A stretch of 64,000 nt of DNA, taken from the NCBI GenBank assembly GCA_947471745.1, contig CANJKZ010001148.1, positions 449,501 through 513,500 on the forward strand, in the 5' to 3' direction. The notes under the pieces were generated by a model, which saw nothing but the letters and a program-made list of their open reading frames with translations, was not told the DNA's origin and did no database searches. A program made the position numbers and the translations under genes. Shown here one piece after another: positions 24,408-34,257 of the stretch; position 1 is the stretch's first letter, and every line of letters starts with the position of its first letter. Origin of the DNA: Closterium sp. Naga37s-1 (taxonomy: Eukaryota; Streptophyta; Zygnematophyceae; Desmidiales; Closteriaceae).

Positions 24408-25420
24408 GGCTGCTGCTGGCCCTGACCACCACTGCCACCACCGCTCCCTCCTCCCCCACCGCCGCTGCTGCCACTTCCACCGCTCCCAGTGCCTCCGCCG
24501 CCCCCACCACCACCTCCACCACCTCCACCCCCACGACCACCTCCACCACCTCCACCTCCCCCGCCGCCTGCACCACCGCCACCTCCACCGCCACCCCCAC
24601 CTCCCCTGCCACCCTTGCCGCCCCTGCCGCTGCGACGCTTCCCACTAGGAGCGGAAGCAGCCCCGACCTCCTCAGCACCAAGGTAGTCGTGAGCAGCAGC
24701 TGCGGAGACGTAGGAGGGGGTGAGAGGGGAGGGGGAGCACCCCTGAAAGAGGGGAGAGCGAGGAGTGCCATGAGCAGCACCTACAGCGAGGATGTTCTTC
24801 TCTGTTGCGAGGAGGTGCTTCTCGAAGTCGTCGACAGTGAGAGTGGTGGGGTCTAGCGCTAGGAAGTGGTCCCTGACGGAGCTAAGAGTGTCAAGGAGGC
24901 GGGTGACGAGGAAATAGAGAGTGAAGTACATCGGGGGGGGGGGGGGGGGGGGGGGGGGGGTTGCGGCGCAAAACTCGGCTGAAAGGGCGGCACGAAAGCG
25001 AGTGTCAGTAGCGCGCAGGTGGGAAGTGAGGTCCTCAGCAGTGGTGAACGAGGAAAGGTCGGGGAACAGGTAGGGTAGCATGAGCCGACCTATGGCTGCA
25101 GTGGCCGGGGAGGAGTAGCGCGCAACTACAGCGTCGTACAGCGTCTTAGCAGTTTTGTGCTGGCTGAAATGCGCGCGCTTAGTAATCAGCAAATGGTTCC
25201 TAATAGCTAGGCGTGCAGCAGCATCGCGAGTCTGCCACTGCGAGCGTTCGAGAGCAGGAGCATCGGCAGCAGGAGCAACGGCAGTGCCAGACACGTAATC
25301 GAACAGTGAAACGCCCTCTTTGGCATCGGTCAGAAGGAACAGTTGGAGGTCGTCTAACCACACAGCGAACTCTATGGGGCGACCGTCAGGCTCGAACGCG
25401 AGAACGTTAGGCGTCGTCAT
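19400..25420 (-). pseudogene. Copia C gag-pol, one frame with four TAG codons
   Basis: It starts at Met 25420 (MTTPNVLAFEPDGRP). Gag has a long Gly-rich region (24630-24370) and a proline run coded by 28 consecutive G at 24933-24960. Protease has TLDSGASRCFF near 23930. Integrase has LLWHHRLGHPS, LHLDVWGPARV, LRLHSDRGGEF and NGVAERRIG. RT has VYVDDLVFA near 20365 and RNase H ends with the TKHIALRYFLARE region near 19560. Stops TAG at 24248, 22490, 20921 and 20504 each align with a CAG glutamine codon in element E. A repetitive Gly/Ala/Glu/Pro region (22460-21600) joins integrase to RT. Apart from the four ambers the frame is open. Confidence 0.9.
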
Positions 25421-25439
25421 AATGGCAGCAGGCAAATGC

Positions 25440-25955
25440 AGTAGGGAGCAGGCAGCAGACAAGAGGCAGTAGGCACCAGGCCGCAAGCAAGGACAGAGGC
25501 AGCAGGCAGCAGGCAGGAGGCAGCAGGCAGTAGCGGCCGCACGCGAGCTCCTAAAGCAGCGCGCTAGGCAGCAGCGGGCCGCGCAGGCGGCCGACGTGAC
25601 GCGCGGGCGGCGGACGCGGCGCGTGGCGCGGCGGCGGGCCGCGCTGGCGACAGACGCGGCGCGCGGGGCGACGGCGGGCTGCACGCGACGGCGGGCTGCG
25701 CGCGGCGGCGGGCTGCGCGGGCTCGACGCGGGCTGCGCGGGCGACACGGGCTGCACGGGCGACGCGGGCCGGCGCGCGGCGCTGCAGTAGTGGCGCGCGC
25801 GAAAAAGTGACGCGGGCGCGAGCAGCCGAGGCGCGCGCGAAAAAAAAGTGACGCGCGCGCGAGCAGCAGGCAAGGCAGGCAGGCAGTAGGTGAGGTAACA
25901 CAGTTACGGGTGGGCCCTATTCTTAGGTCCTAGAGACCTCCTGCTCTAAATATCA
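25440..25955 (-). repeat. Copia C leader with GC-rich imperfect repeats
   Basis: Between the 5' LTR and gag there are GGCAGCAGGCAG-type repeats (25425-25540) and GCGGCGGGCTGCGCG-type repeats (25560-25790). Elements E and I have comparable GC-rich leaders at the same place. The leader is where retroelement RNA packaging signals usually lie. Confidence 0.6.
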
Positions 25956-26087
25956 TGTCGAGACTAAGGCAAGGAGGATGTGATTAGGTCAAGGTTGGGG
26001 TACAAAACTAGAGTGTCGAGAATATGTCTGTACCCCCTAAGGCTAGCCCCAATATAGCCTAGATAATAATATGCATATGTTTTGACA
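25956..26087 (-). repeat. Copia C 5' LTR
   Basis: 132 bp with TGTCGAG...TTTTGACA ends, followed by the target duplication TATCG. Confidence 0.92.
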
Positions 26088-26441
26088 TATCGCACCAGTC
26101 CCTATCGAAGCAGCAACAACAACAGTATCGAATCAGCCTGTATCAAGGGCAGGAAGGTCAACAGTCGCAAGAGTCAACTGTCGCGACTGTTGACCATCTG
26201 GACCAACGATTGACTTACCATCGAGAAATGGCAACAGGCGTAACCGTACGTACATGTTACATGCAGCGACTCGGTAACAAGAAAGTAGTGCAACAGTGAG
26301 AGTGACTGTAGAAATGCCAGTAAAGCAGTTAGAATAAGGGAATGTACCCCTCAGAGTACATGGCTAGCTAGAACTATTTATTATGTGTGTAATCTTTGTT
26401 TTAATTAACTTTGTCATTTACATTTACTATGATCAGAGTTC

Positions 26442-26571
26442 TGAGAAGAAACGAGGGAATGAATGAACTATGAATGAATTGGGTACAAGTACTAACCCTA
26501 ATTGGGTTGTACCCCTTATGGGCTACCCCACTATAGCCTACACAATATGCATGAGCTATAATGTTCTGACA
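26442..26571 (-). repeat. Copia E 3' LTR
   Basis: 130 bp, identical to the other LTR. Confidence 0.95.
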
Positions 26572-26782
26572 CACCCCCATAGGCAAAGTGGGGGAGAACA
26601 AGGGGTCACAAGACCAGTCAAGCAAAGCAAAGCAAAGCAAGCTCAGGGTGGATCACAAAGTCACCACACATTCCGAGCACAAGTTCAAGGCCACAAGGCC
26701 AGTTCACATGCAGGAGTACATATATATAAAAAGGCTAGACAAGCAAGAGCAGGTATATATATATGTAACAGTACAAGCAAGG

Positions 26783-29700
26783 TCAAGAGGTGAGCAAGTG
26801 AGGCAAGGTAGGCACAAGGCCCAGCTGAGTACAGAAGCGCTGATGGTCACAAGGCGCAAGCGCCTTGGTGAAGATATCAGCAGTGTTGGCCTCAGAGGCC
26901 ACGTACGCAAGACGCAGCTGACCACGCTGCTGCAGCTCACGAGCAAGAAAGTAGCGGAGAGCAATGTGCTTCGTTCTGTGCTCCAGTCGCTGCTCCCGAC
27001 ACAACGCCAGCATGGCCTTGTTGTCTACGTACAGCACTGGAGGAGAACGAGGCGGCTCTCCGAGGTCAGTCAGCAGGTAGGTGAGCCAGCGAAGCTCCTG
27101 TGCAGCCATGGCTCCTGCGTAGATCTCAGTCTCACAACTGGAGCCGAGAACAGAAGACGAGCGAGTAGCCCGCCACGAAACAGAGCCGGAACCAAGGCTG
27201 AAGGTGTAACCCTGTGACGACCGCTGCGTAGCCTGGTCGTCAGCCCAAGAAGCGTCTGCGTGCCCAGTAAGGACCACTGGACTCTGCCCTCCAAGCACAA
27301 GCCCCATGCCCGACGTACTGCACAAGTAGCGCAACACCCTCTTCGCTGCAGCCATGTGCTCCGGTCTGTGTCTCCCAGGAGCAACATAGCGTGCGAGAAT
27401 GCTAAGAGGGTATGCAAGGTCAGGTCGTGTGCAGGTCATCAGGTACATGAGGCAGCCAACAAGCTCTGGGTACGGGCCACTCGACTCTACGGACTCATCC
27501 GAAGGCAGAGCTGAGAGCGAGTGGCGAGTAGGCAGAGGAGTGGCCTGAGGCGAGGAGTACGTGAAGCCGAAGCGCTGAAGGACCTGCTGCACCATGTGTG
27601 ACTGAGTCAGGGTAATGGTGCGGCGTGCTCTGTCCCGAGTGATCTGCAAGCCAAGGTAGCTGCGCAGTTCACCCAGGTCAGTGCACGTGTGTCTCTTCTG
27701 CAGCTCGGACTTCACGTGGGCGAGTCCAGCAGTGTCAGCTGTGGCAAAGACCAAGTCGTCGACGTACACGAGGATGTAGAACGGCGGCAAAGAAGTGTCG
27801 GTGCGCAGAAACAGCGACGGGTCGGCAATAGAGGGAGCAAACCCAAGAGCCGCAAGTGTAGTCCTCAGTGTGTCGTGCCACTCACGCGGTGCCTGGCGGA
27901 GACCGTAGACTGGCCGCCGTAGGCTCCACTGGGTGCCAGGAGGAAAAGACCCAGTGAAACCAGGTGGGCGACACAGCCAGATCTCCTCGTGCAGGCTGCC
28001 CTGCAAGAAAGCAGTGCTGAAGTCAAGAGAGTGTAGCTCGTAGTCACGGTGAGCAGCTACGTGCAGCAGTACCCGAAGAGTGGTCATCTTCGGGGTGGGA
28101 GAGAAGGTCTGAAAGTAGTCAACTCCCTGCCGCTGACTGAAGCCACGAGCCACGTAACGCGCCTTGAAGACAGGCGGAGAACCCGGCGGTCGCTTCACCC
28201 TGAAAATCCACATGCCACTGACGATGTTCGCCCCAGGAGGGGGAACAGCGTCAACGTAGGTGCCTGTGGACTTCCAGGAAGCCATCTCTGCGTCCATAGC
28301 TGCCTGCCACTGAGAGGAGTAGGGACCCTCTATCGCCTCCGCGTAAGAGCGCGGAGTCGGGATGTCAAGTGCATCCGGGTCTCCCTCAGGGGTAAGCAGT
28401 ACGGACACGAGATGAGGTGAAGCAGCGGCCAAGCACTGGAACTCCTCCTGCCTGTCCTCAAGGACGTCCGTGCCAAGGGCACACTCACCCCCGACGGACG
28501 GAGGACAGACAGACTCAGACTCAGCAACAAGACTGGCGACGTAGTCGAGGCGACAGCGAGCAGCAAAGTCGACGAGCTCAGCAACTAGGGCAGACGCAGC
28601 AGTGGACTCAAAGGAAGGGTCAGTGACAACAGTAGCAAGGAGACGCGTGACAGTAGGACTGGCAGCACGAAGAGAGTCCGACTCCGGGTCGGCAAGAGCA
28701 GGAAGAGAAGACTCAGGAGGAGAAGGCAAAGGGGCACGCAGAGGAGCAGTGGACGGACGCAGAGACATCCGGTGCGTGCCAGGGACAGGAGGAGGACGCT
28801 GACGCGAACCGCGACCACTAGTGCGAGCAGCACGGACAGGCGACGCAGGGCGAGACGCAGGCTCACGACGCTCAGCAAGACCTCCAGTAGGACCAGTGTA
28901 GGGAGACGGAGCAGGCAGTGGGGAGGCCGGCTGTAACTGTAATTGTGACAGGACAGGCTGTGGACACTCTAAGGGAGGAGGAGGACCAGTAGAAGGCGGG
29001 AGACCAAGAACCTGCTGAAGGAGCGGAACGAAGTACGGCCGAGGCCGCGCGGCGACTCCAGACACAGCAGGGACAGCACCAGCACCCCCTGTGGCAGCAC
29101 CAGCACCAGTAGCAGCTCCAGCTCCAGTACCCCCAGCAGTACCAGCAGTACCCCCAGCAGGACCGCCTCCAGGACCGACAGCAGTAGTCTCCGCGTCAAC
29201 ACCCGCAGCAGCTCCAGCTCCAGAAGTACCCGCAGGTCCAGCAGCTCCAGTACACGCAGTACGGGCACCTCCGGGACCCGTGGCACCAGCTCCCTGAGCA
29301 GCAACAGAAACTCCAGTACCCGCAGCTCCTCCAGCTCCAGCAGCTCGCCTCCAGCGCCGGGCAAACCACTCACGCAGCTCCTGTGGAGAGAGTGGCTCCC
29401 GGCGAGAAGAAGCACCCGGAGAACCGCCAGGCACAGCACCAGTAGGCCCAGCTCCCTCAGGCTCCGCACCCCCAGGCTCAGCACCTCCAGGCGTAGCACC
29501 CCCAGGCTCAGCACCCCCAGGCTCAGCACCCCCAGGCGTAGCACCCCCAGACTCAGCACCCCCAGGCTCAGCACCCCCAGTCGTAGTACCCTCAGGCTCA
29601 GCACCCCCAGGCGTAGCACCCACACGCTCAGCACCCCCAGGCTCAGCACCCTCAGCAGCACCAGAGTCACCAGCGACCTCGACAGGCTCAACAGCGTCTA

Positions 29701-32700
29701 CCTGGGACACACCTGAAGGGGCAGGACCCTGAGGGGGGAGGGGGTCTACCTGGGGGGGACCTGGTACAAGGAAGAGCGGTGGCGGGGGGAGGGACGGAGT
29801 GCGGTAGGGGAAGAGGCGGTAGTAGGGGACCGACTCGTCGAACGTGACGTCCTGGGAGGACAGAACACGGCGAGAGGTGGGGTGGTAGAACTGCCACCCT
29901 GGGGCGTCAGGGGGGAAACCCAGGAAGACGCAAGGAGCAGCACGAGGGGACAGCTTGTCCGCAGACAAGTCGCGGACAAACGCCCGAGATCCCCAGACCC
30001 GGAACGCAGACGCATCGCCAACCTTCCCCGTCCACAGTAAAGCTGGGGAGGTCTCCGGCATGGAGACCCTGGGCTGAAGGTTGATCTGATGCGCTGCGTA
30101 CCGAACCGCAAACGGCCACAGAAAATGGGGGGCAGCCGCATGCATCATGGACGTACGGGCGACGTCCATGACCATGCCAATGCGGCGCTCAGCAATCCCA
30201 TTTTGCTGTGGAGAGTCCGGAAGCGTGAAGGTCTGGCGGATGCCTCGTGCACGACAGTAGGCTCGCAGAAGGCCAGAGGAGAACTCTCCGCCTCTGTCAG
30301 AGTGCAGACGCAGAACAGGAAAGTCCGAGCCGAAGCTCCGCCTGAGCTGGAGACAAGCTGCGCGGATCCAGTCGATCAACACCTCAGTGACATCACCCTT
30401 GCTGCGCAAGGGGAAGACTGTGGTGTAACGCGAGTAGTCGTCAACCACCAGCAGGAAGTAGCGCTCGTGACCCTGTCCACGGACGCGGGCCAGGCCCCAC
30501 ACGTCCATGTGAAGCGTCTGCAGCGGGGCCTCTGTCGGAGGAAACTGGGAGGAGTGAGGGGCAGCCCGCAGCCGCCCCTCGACACAGGGGACGCAGGTAG
30601 GGCCAGGCCCCGGAGGAAGGGGAGGGAGGGACCGGGGAAGACCAGAGACAAGGACACGGGAGGCCATGCCTCGGAGACGAAGCAGGGAGGGGTGACCAAG
30701 GCGGTGGTGCCAGAGGAGAGTCTCGTGAGACAGGAGGCGACACGAACAGGGGGCAGACTCAGGACCAGACCTGGACGCTGCAGCAAACACCTGACCCGAC
30801 ACAGCTACCTGACCAGACGCAGTGACTGGAGGAGACTCAGTGGTCAGGGTGTACAGGCTCGACCCCGGCCGACGGGTAAACGTGGCCAGGTGTCGGCCTG
30901 TCCGAGCGTCCGTGCAGTGGGTCACCCGCTGACTCGCAGGAGTGAACTGGTGAACCCCCGCATCCTGTAGGTCAGCACCACTCACCAAGTTCGTAGAGAA
31001 CGAGGGAAGGTAAAGACCAGACAGGGTGCCAGAGGGGGCCGCCGGACACGGGAGGACAGTGGAGAAGTGAGCAAGGACAGGACCCCCAGAGGGGTCTGCC
31101 AGAGAGACTGCAACTGGCCGGCCAAGCGGCGTGAGTGTGGTGCGGTCTCGAAAGAAGGAGCGAGAAGCCCCCGAGTCAAGGGTGAAGGTGTGGGAGGCCG
31201 AAGCCGACGCAGAACCTGAGAGAGCAGACTCACCAGCACCTGAGGGAGCAGACGCACCTAGAGCAGCAGCCTCGCTAGCACCTAGAGCAGCAGCCTCACC
31301 AGTACCTAGAGCAGCAGTCTCAATGCCCGGGTCGGGCGGAAAACACCGGTAACAGTCACCCTCATCACTAATAGTCACAGTATACATGGCAGCAAGAATA
31401 GCATCAAAGTCAAGGTCAAAGACAGCTACACCCGCCCTAGACAGCTCACCCCAGCGGGGGATCTCAGTGGCCTCAGGGAACTGGTGACGCCAAGCGTCCG
31501 TCAGGCGGCCAAAGCAGCGCTGGGTGGAGTGCGCACCCCCGCACTGCTCACCCGCGCGGTCGCCGGTGCGTAGGACGTAGGTGCACGGGCCAGTACCCCC
31601 ACCCCTCTGGCGTGCAGTGTACCACTCACGGAGCTGCTGAGGGGAGGGGATGTCACGAGTGCGCTGCTGCTGCTGGCGCTGACCACCACCGGAGCCGCCC
31701 CTCTGTGCAGCGCCACCCCGACCAGCTCCACCTCCTCCGCCACCTCCTCCTCCACCGCCGCCACCTCCGCTCCCACCGCCACCGCCACCGCCGCCTCCAC
31801 CTCCACTGCCGCCATCGACACCTCCGCCCCCGCCACCACTCCCACCGCCACCCCCACCCCCTCCACCGCCTCCACCGCCGCCTCCACCACCCCCGCTAGC
31901 TCCTCCAGTGCCCCTGCCCCCCTTGCCCTTGCCAGGGCGACGTCTCCCGCTAGGGGTAGACGCCGCACCGACCGACTCAAGCCCAACGAGGTCGGCCGCA
32001 GCAGCAGAGGCAACAGAGGGCAAAAGGGGGGAGGGAGAACACCCCTCAAAGATGGGGGTGCGAGGGTCACCACGAGAGGCTCCTACAGCGACTATGCTCT
32101 TCTCTGCTGCTAGGAGGGACTTCTCGAGGAGGTCAACGGTGAGAGTGGTGGGGCAAACGGAGAGGAAGTGGTCCCTGACTACGCGAAGGGAGTCAGGGAG
32201 CCGGGTGACTATGTAGTAGAGGGTGATGTACATGGGGGGGGGGTTCTTGGCGCAGAACTCAGCAGGAAGCGCAGCGCGGTAGCGAGTGTCACTAGTGCGG
32301 AGGTGCGTAATGAGGTCAGCGACTGTGGGAAAGGCAGCAAGGTCAGGGAAGAGGTACGGTAGCATGAGGCGGCTCAGTGCAGCAGTGGCAGGGGAGGAGT
32401 AGCGCGCAACTACAGCGTCGTACAAGGTCTGAGCACTCTTGTACTGGCTAAAGTGCGCACGCTCAGAGGTAGGCAGGTGGCGACGCACAGCAAGACGTGC
32501 AGCAGCATCGCGAGTGGCCCACTGTGAGCGAACAGTGGCGTCGGCATCAGCAGCAGGGGCAGGAGAGGCACCAGAGGTGAGGTCAAAGAGGGAGAGACCG
32601 TCTGCCCTATCGCACTGTAGGAAAAGCTGCAGGTCATCTACCCAGACGTCAAAGTCAATGGCCCGACCCTCAGCGTCAAAGGCGAGGACACTAGGGGTAG

Positions 32701-32704
32701 CCAT
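26783..32704 (-). CDS. Copia E Gag-Pol polyprotein, 1973 residues
   Basis: One uninterrupted frame from Met 32704 to TGA 26783. Approximate order by residue: Gag capsid 1-240 (DFDVWVDDLQLFLQ, TLYDAVVARYSSP); Gly-rich segment 245-340; a possible Cys/His zinc-binding stretch GEQCGGAHSTQRCF in place of a classic CCHC knuckle; protease near 508 (TLDSGASRSFF); integrase zinc finger near 668 (LLWHHRLGHPS) and core 733-838 (LHMDVWGLARV, LRLHSDRGGEF, NGIAERRIG); repeats of GGAEPGGAE near 1025-1080; RT from about 1470 with YVDDLVFA near 1648; RNase H near 1818-1940 (TGHADASWAD, YVDNKAMLALC). The protease should cut the polyprotein inside virus-like particles. Gag and Pol are fused with no shift, as in many Copia elements. 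All catalytic motifs checked are present. Confidence 0.95.
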   Translation of the reverse strand: MATPSVLAFDAEGRAIDFDVWVDDLQLFLQCDRADGLSLFDLTSGASPAPAADADATVRSQWATRDAAARLAVRRHLPTSERAHFSQYKSAQTLYDAVVARYSSPATAALSRLMLPYLFPDLAAFPTVADLITHLRTSDTRYRAALPAEFCAKNPPPMYITLYYIVTRLPDSLRVVRDHFLSVCPTTLTVDLLEKSLLAAEKSIVAVGASRGDPRTPIFEGCSPSPLLPSVASAAAADLVGLESVGAASTPSGRRRPGKGKGGRGTGGASGGGGGGGGGGGGGGGGGGSGGGGGGVDGGSGGGGGGGGGGGSGGGGGGGGGGGGGGAGRGGAAQRGGSGGGQRQQQQRTRDIPSPQQLREWYTARQRGGGTGPCTYVLRTGDRAGEQCGGAHSTQRCFGRLTDAWRHQFPEATEIPRWGELSRAGVAVFDLDFDAILAAMYTVTISDEGDCYRCFPPDPGIETAALGTGEAAALGASEAAALGASAPSGAGESALSGSASASASHTFTLDSGASRSFFRDRTTLTPLGRPVAVSLADPSGGPVLAHFSTVLPCPAAPSGTLSGLYLPSFSTNLVSGADLQDAGVHQFTPASQRVTHCTDARTGRHLATFTRRPGSSLYTLTTESPPVTASGQVAVSGQVFAAASRSGPESAPCSCRLLSHETLLWHHRLGHPSLLRLRGMASRVLVSGLPRSLPPLPPGPGPTCVPCVEGRLRAAPHSSQFPPTEAPLQTLHMDVWGLARVRGQGHERYFLLVVDDYSRYTTVFPLRSKGDVTEVLIDWIRAACLQLRRSFGSDFPVLRLHSDRGGEFSSGLLRAYCRARGIRQTFTLPDSPQQNGIAERRIGMVMDVARTSMMHAAAPHFLWPFAVRYAAHQINLQPRVSMPETSPALLWTGKVGDASAFRVWGSRAFVRDLSADKLSPRAAPCVFLGFPPDAPGWQFYHPTSRRVLSSQDVTFDESVPYYRLFPYRTPSLPPPPLFLVPGPPQVDPLPPQGPAPSGVSQVDAVEPVEVAGDSGAAEGAEPGGAERVGATPGGAEPEGTTTGGAEPGGAESGGATPGGAEPGGAEPGGATPGGAEPGGAEPEGAGPTGAVPGGSPGASSRREPLSPQELREWFARRWRRAAGAGGAAGTGVSVAAQGAGATGPGGARTACTGAAGPAGTSGAGAAAGVDAETTAVGPGGGPAGGTAGTAGGTGAGAATGAGAATGGAGAVPAVSGVAARPRPYFVPLLQQVLGLPPSTGPPPPLECPQPVLSQLQLQPASPLPAPSPYTGPTGGLAERREPASRPASPVRAARTSGRGSRQRPPPVPGTHRMSLRPSTAPLRAPLPSPPESSLPALADPESDSLRAASPTVTRLLATVVTDPSFESTAASALVAELVDFAARCRLDYVASLVAESESVCPPSVGGECALGTDVLEDRQEEFQCLAAASPHLVSVLLTPEGDPDALDIPTPRSYAEAIEGPYSSQWQAAMDAEMASWKSTGTYVDAVPPPGANIVSGMWIFRVKRPPGSPPVFKARYVARGFSQRQGVDYFQTFSPTPKMTTLRVLLHVAAHRDYELHSLDFSTAFLQGSLHEEIWLCRPPGFTGSFPPGTQWSLRRPVYGLRQAPREWHDTLRTTLAALGFAPSIADPSLFLRTDTSLPPFYILVYVDDLVFATADTAGLAHVKSELQKRHTCTDLGELRSYLGLQITRDRARRTITLTQSHMVQQVLQRFGFTYSSPQATPLPTRHSLSALPSDESVESSGPYPELVGCLMYLMTCTRPDLAYPLSILARYVAPGRHRPEHMAAAKRVLRYLCSTSGMGLVLGGQSPVVLTGHADASWADDQATQRSSQGYTFSLGSGSVSWRATRSSSVLGSSCETEIYAGAMAAQELRWLTYLLTDLGEPPRSPPVLYVDNKAMLALCREQRLEHRTKHIALRYFLARELQQRGQLRLAYVASEANTADIFTKALAPCDHQRFCTQLGLVPTLPHLLTS

Positions 32705-33766
32705 GACAGCAGTAGACTAGCAGCGCGAACAGTAGGGTGAGGGCAGTGCAGGGACAGAGGCGCTGCACTTACCGGACAGGGCGACTCGGGTGGCTCAGCA
32801 GCTCGGCGGCTCGGCAACTCGGCGGCTCGGGCGGCTCGGGCGGCTCGGGCGGCTCGGCGGTACGGCGGCTCGGCAGCAAGCGCGGCTCGGCGACACGGCG
32901 GCTCGGGCGGCTCGGGCGGTACGGCGGCTCGGCGGTACGGGCGGCTCAGGTGGCGCGGCGAGGCCGCGTGGGGAGCGGCGGCGGGGCCGAGTGGAGCGGC
33001 GTCGGCGGGTGCAGTCAGCTGCGGCAGCAGCCGCGGCCCCGAGGGAGGTGGTGACGGCTGCGGCTGCTGCTGCAGGGACGGCGGCGGCCGCTGCGGTAGG
33101 GGCGGCGACAGTGGGCCGGAGAGGGCGGTGCGAGGGGCCGCGGAGGGCGGCGACGGGCCGTAGGGGAGGGGGCCGTGAGGGGCCGCGGGAGGGGCCGTAA
33201 GGGGCGTAAGGGGCCGCGCGAGGGGCCGGAAGGGACGGCGCGAGGGGCCGCGACGCGAGGAGCCGCGGAGGGCGGCGACGGGCCGTGAAGGGGCGGCGCG
33301 AGGGGCCGCGGAGGGCGGCGACGGGCCGTGAAGGGGCGGCGCGAGGGGCCGCGGAGGGCGGCGACGGGCCGTAGGGGGGGGGGGGGGCGTAAGGGACGGC
33401 GCGAGGGGCCGTAAGGGGCCGTAAGGGGCCGCTGAGGGCGGTGCGAGGGGCCGACGGGCGGCGCGAGGGGCCGTAAGGGGCCGTAAGGGGCCGCGCGAGG
33501 GGCCGTAAGGGGCCGACGGGCGGCACGAGGGGCCGTAAGGGGCCGTAAGGGGCCGCGCTAGGGGCCGTAAGGGGCCGTAAGGGGCCGCGCTAGGGGCCGT
33601 AGGGGACGGCGCGAGGGGCCGTAAGGGGCCGCTAAGGGCGACGCGAGGGGCCGTGAGGGGTCATGAGAGGGCGCGACTGTGGGAGCGAAGCGCGCTCCGG
33701 GCAGGAAAAAAAAATTTCGTGGTGGGCCCTAGGAAGCGTTCCCACTAGGGAACCTGCTCGATACCA
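32705..33766 (-). repeat. Copia E leader with long GC-rich tandem arrays
   Basis: About 1.06 kb lie between the 5' LTR and the gag start. From 32790 to 32945 the plus strand has GGCTCGGCGG-type repeats. From 33130 to 33660 it has repeats built on GGGGCCGTAAGGGGCCG with period near 10 and multiples, mixed with GGGCGGCGCGAGGGGCCG units. Such a leader must be transcribed with the element and could fold very stably. A G tract of ten or more lies near 33377-33388. Confidence 0.8.
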
Positions 33767-33896
33767 TGAGAAGAAACGAGGGAATGAATGAACTATGAAT
33801 GAATTGGGTACAAGTACTAACCCTAATTGGGTTGTACCCCTTATGGGCTACCCCACTATAGCCTACACAATATGCATGAGCTATAATGTTCTGACA
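33767..33896 (-). repeat. Copia E 5' LTR
   Basis: 130 bp, TGAGAAG...TTCTGACA on the plus strand, identical to the 3' LTR; the promoter should lie here. Confidence 0.95.
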
Positions 33897-33901
33897 AGTT
33901 C

Positions 33902-34257
33902 CTACAACAAAAACTTCCGCTACCAAACTCTTCTAAGGCATTCCTATCCTATCCAAGGTCCTCACTCTAACATTCCCCTTAGGACTAATATAGATGCAGG
34001 ATTGTAACCGCGCGGTTCGGTAACCATTTGAAGTTTTCTCGCGCTTTGCACTTTGAATTGCTCCTGCTTGTAACTGTCTTCGATAACTGTCTTGTCGCTC
34101 GGTCTTCGTCCTCGCTGCAGTCTTCTTCGCGTTAAGAGTTCGTTACTTGGGAATGTTTATTCAACTACTCCATATCGTAACAATTACAAAACTTCATTGT
34201 CTTCACACAACTTGGCTAGACTTATCCTATCCACTGCGTTTCCCGGCTACATCAACA
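33902..34257. repeat. Right-hand pieces of solo LTR B, LTR A and LTR D
   Basis: 33902-33972 is the end of solo LTR B. 33973-33977 is the TTCCC duplication. 33978-34182 is the rest of the 5' LTR of A (from CTTAGGACTAATATAG to CATATCGTAACA). 34183-34187 is the ATTAC duplication. 34188-34257 is the likely end of the 3' LTR of D, ending CATCAACA. Confidence 0.85.

Larger units (their letters stand above)
19026..26087 (-). mobile_element. Copia element C, full length, four amber stops
   Basis: 132-bp LTRs at 19026-19157 and 25956-26087 differ at two positions. TSD TATCG lies at 19021-19025 and 26088-26092. The primer site region next to the right LTR reads TGATATTTAGAGCAGG on the minus strand, a variant of the initiator-Met type. 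The left LTR is bordered by a CCCCCATAGGCGAAATGGGGG hairpin at the polypurine tract. One gag-pol frame runs through the element with only four stops, all TAG. Confidence 0.93.
26442..33896 (-). mobile_element. Copia element E, intact and very young
   Basis: LTRs of 130 bp at 26442-26571 and 33767-33896 are identical base for base. TSD AGTTC lies at 26437-26441 and 33897-33901. A primer site TGGTATCGAGCAGG (minus strand, 33753-33766) abuts the 5' LTR, and a CCCCCATAGGCAAAGTGGGGG hairpin abuts the 3' LTR. A single open frame codes the whole gag-pol. Everything needed for transposition in cis seems to be present, so this is the best candidate in the window for an active element. It lies inside solo LTR B. 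Confidence 0.96.
18972..33972 (+). mobile_element. Solo LTR B (about 469 bp) split by elements C and E
   Basis: Removing C and E leaves 18972-19020, 26093-26441 and 33902-33972, together about 469 bp, starting TGTTGGAG and ending CTCTAACA. TSD TTCCC lies at 18967-18971 and 33973-33977. The length and motifs (the GTCAACAGTCG inverted repeat and GGGAATGTACCCCTCAGAGT) match the LTR of element D, so B is a solo LTR of the D family, plus orientation. It has no internal region, consistent with LTR-LTR recombination before C and E landed in it. Confidence 0.82.
12193..34182 (-). mobile_element. Copia element A with nested insertions
   Basis: A minus-strand Copia element. Its 3' LTR is 12193-12636 and its 5' LTR is 18751-18971 plus 33978-34182. 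The 5-bp duplication ATTAC flanks the whole unit (12188-12192 and 34183-34187), which shows the two LTR pieces belong together. A primer site TGGTATGAGAGCC lies immediately next to the 5' LTR at about 18738-18750. The LTRs differ at many positions (roughly 5 percent plus a short indel), so A is older than the elements inside it. Its gag-pol is broken by frameshifts and a stop at the protease site. Confidence 0.92.

Noticed and set aside
32795..33526. 243-codon Pro/Arg/Ala-rich frame in the E leader
   Set aside because: Product of the GC-rich tandem array within a retrotransposon leader.
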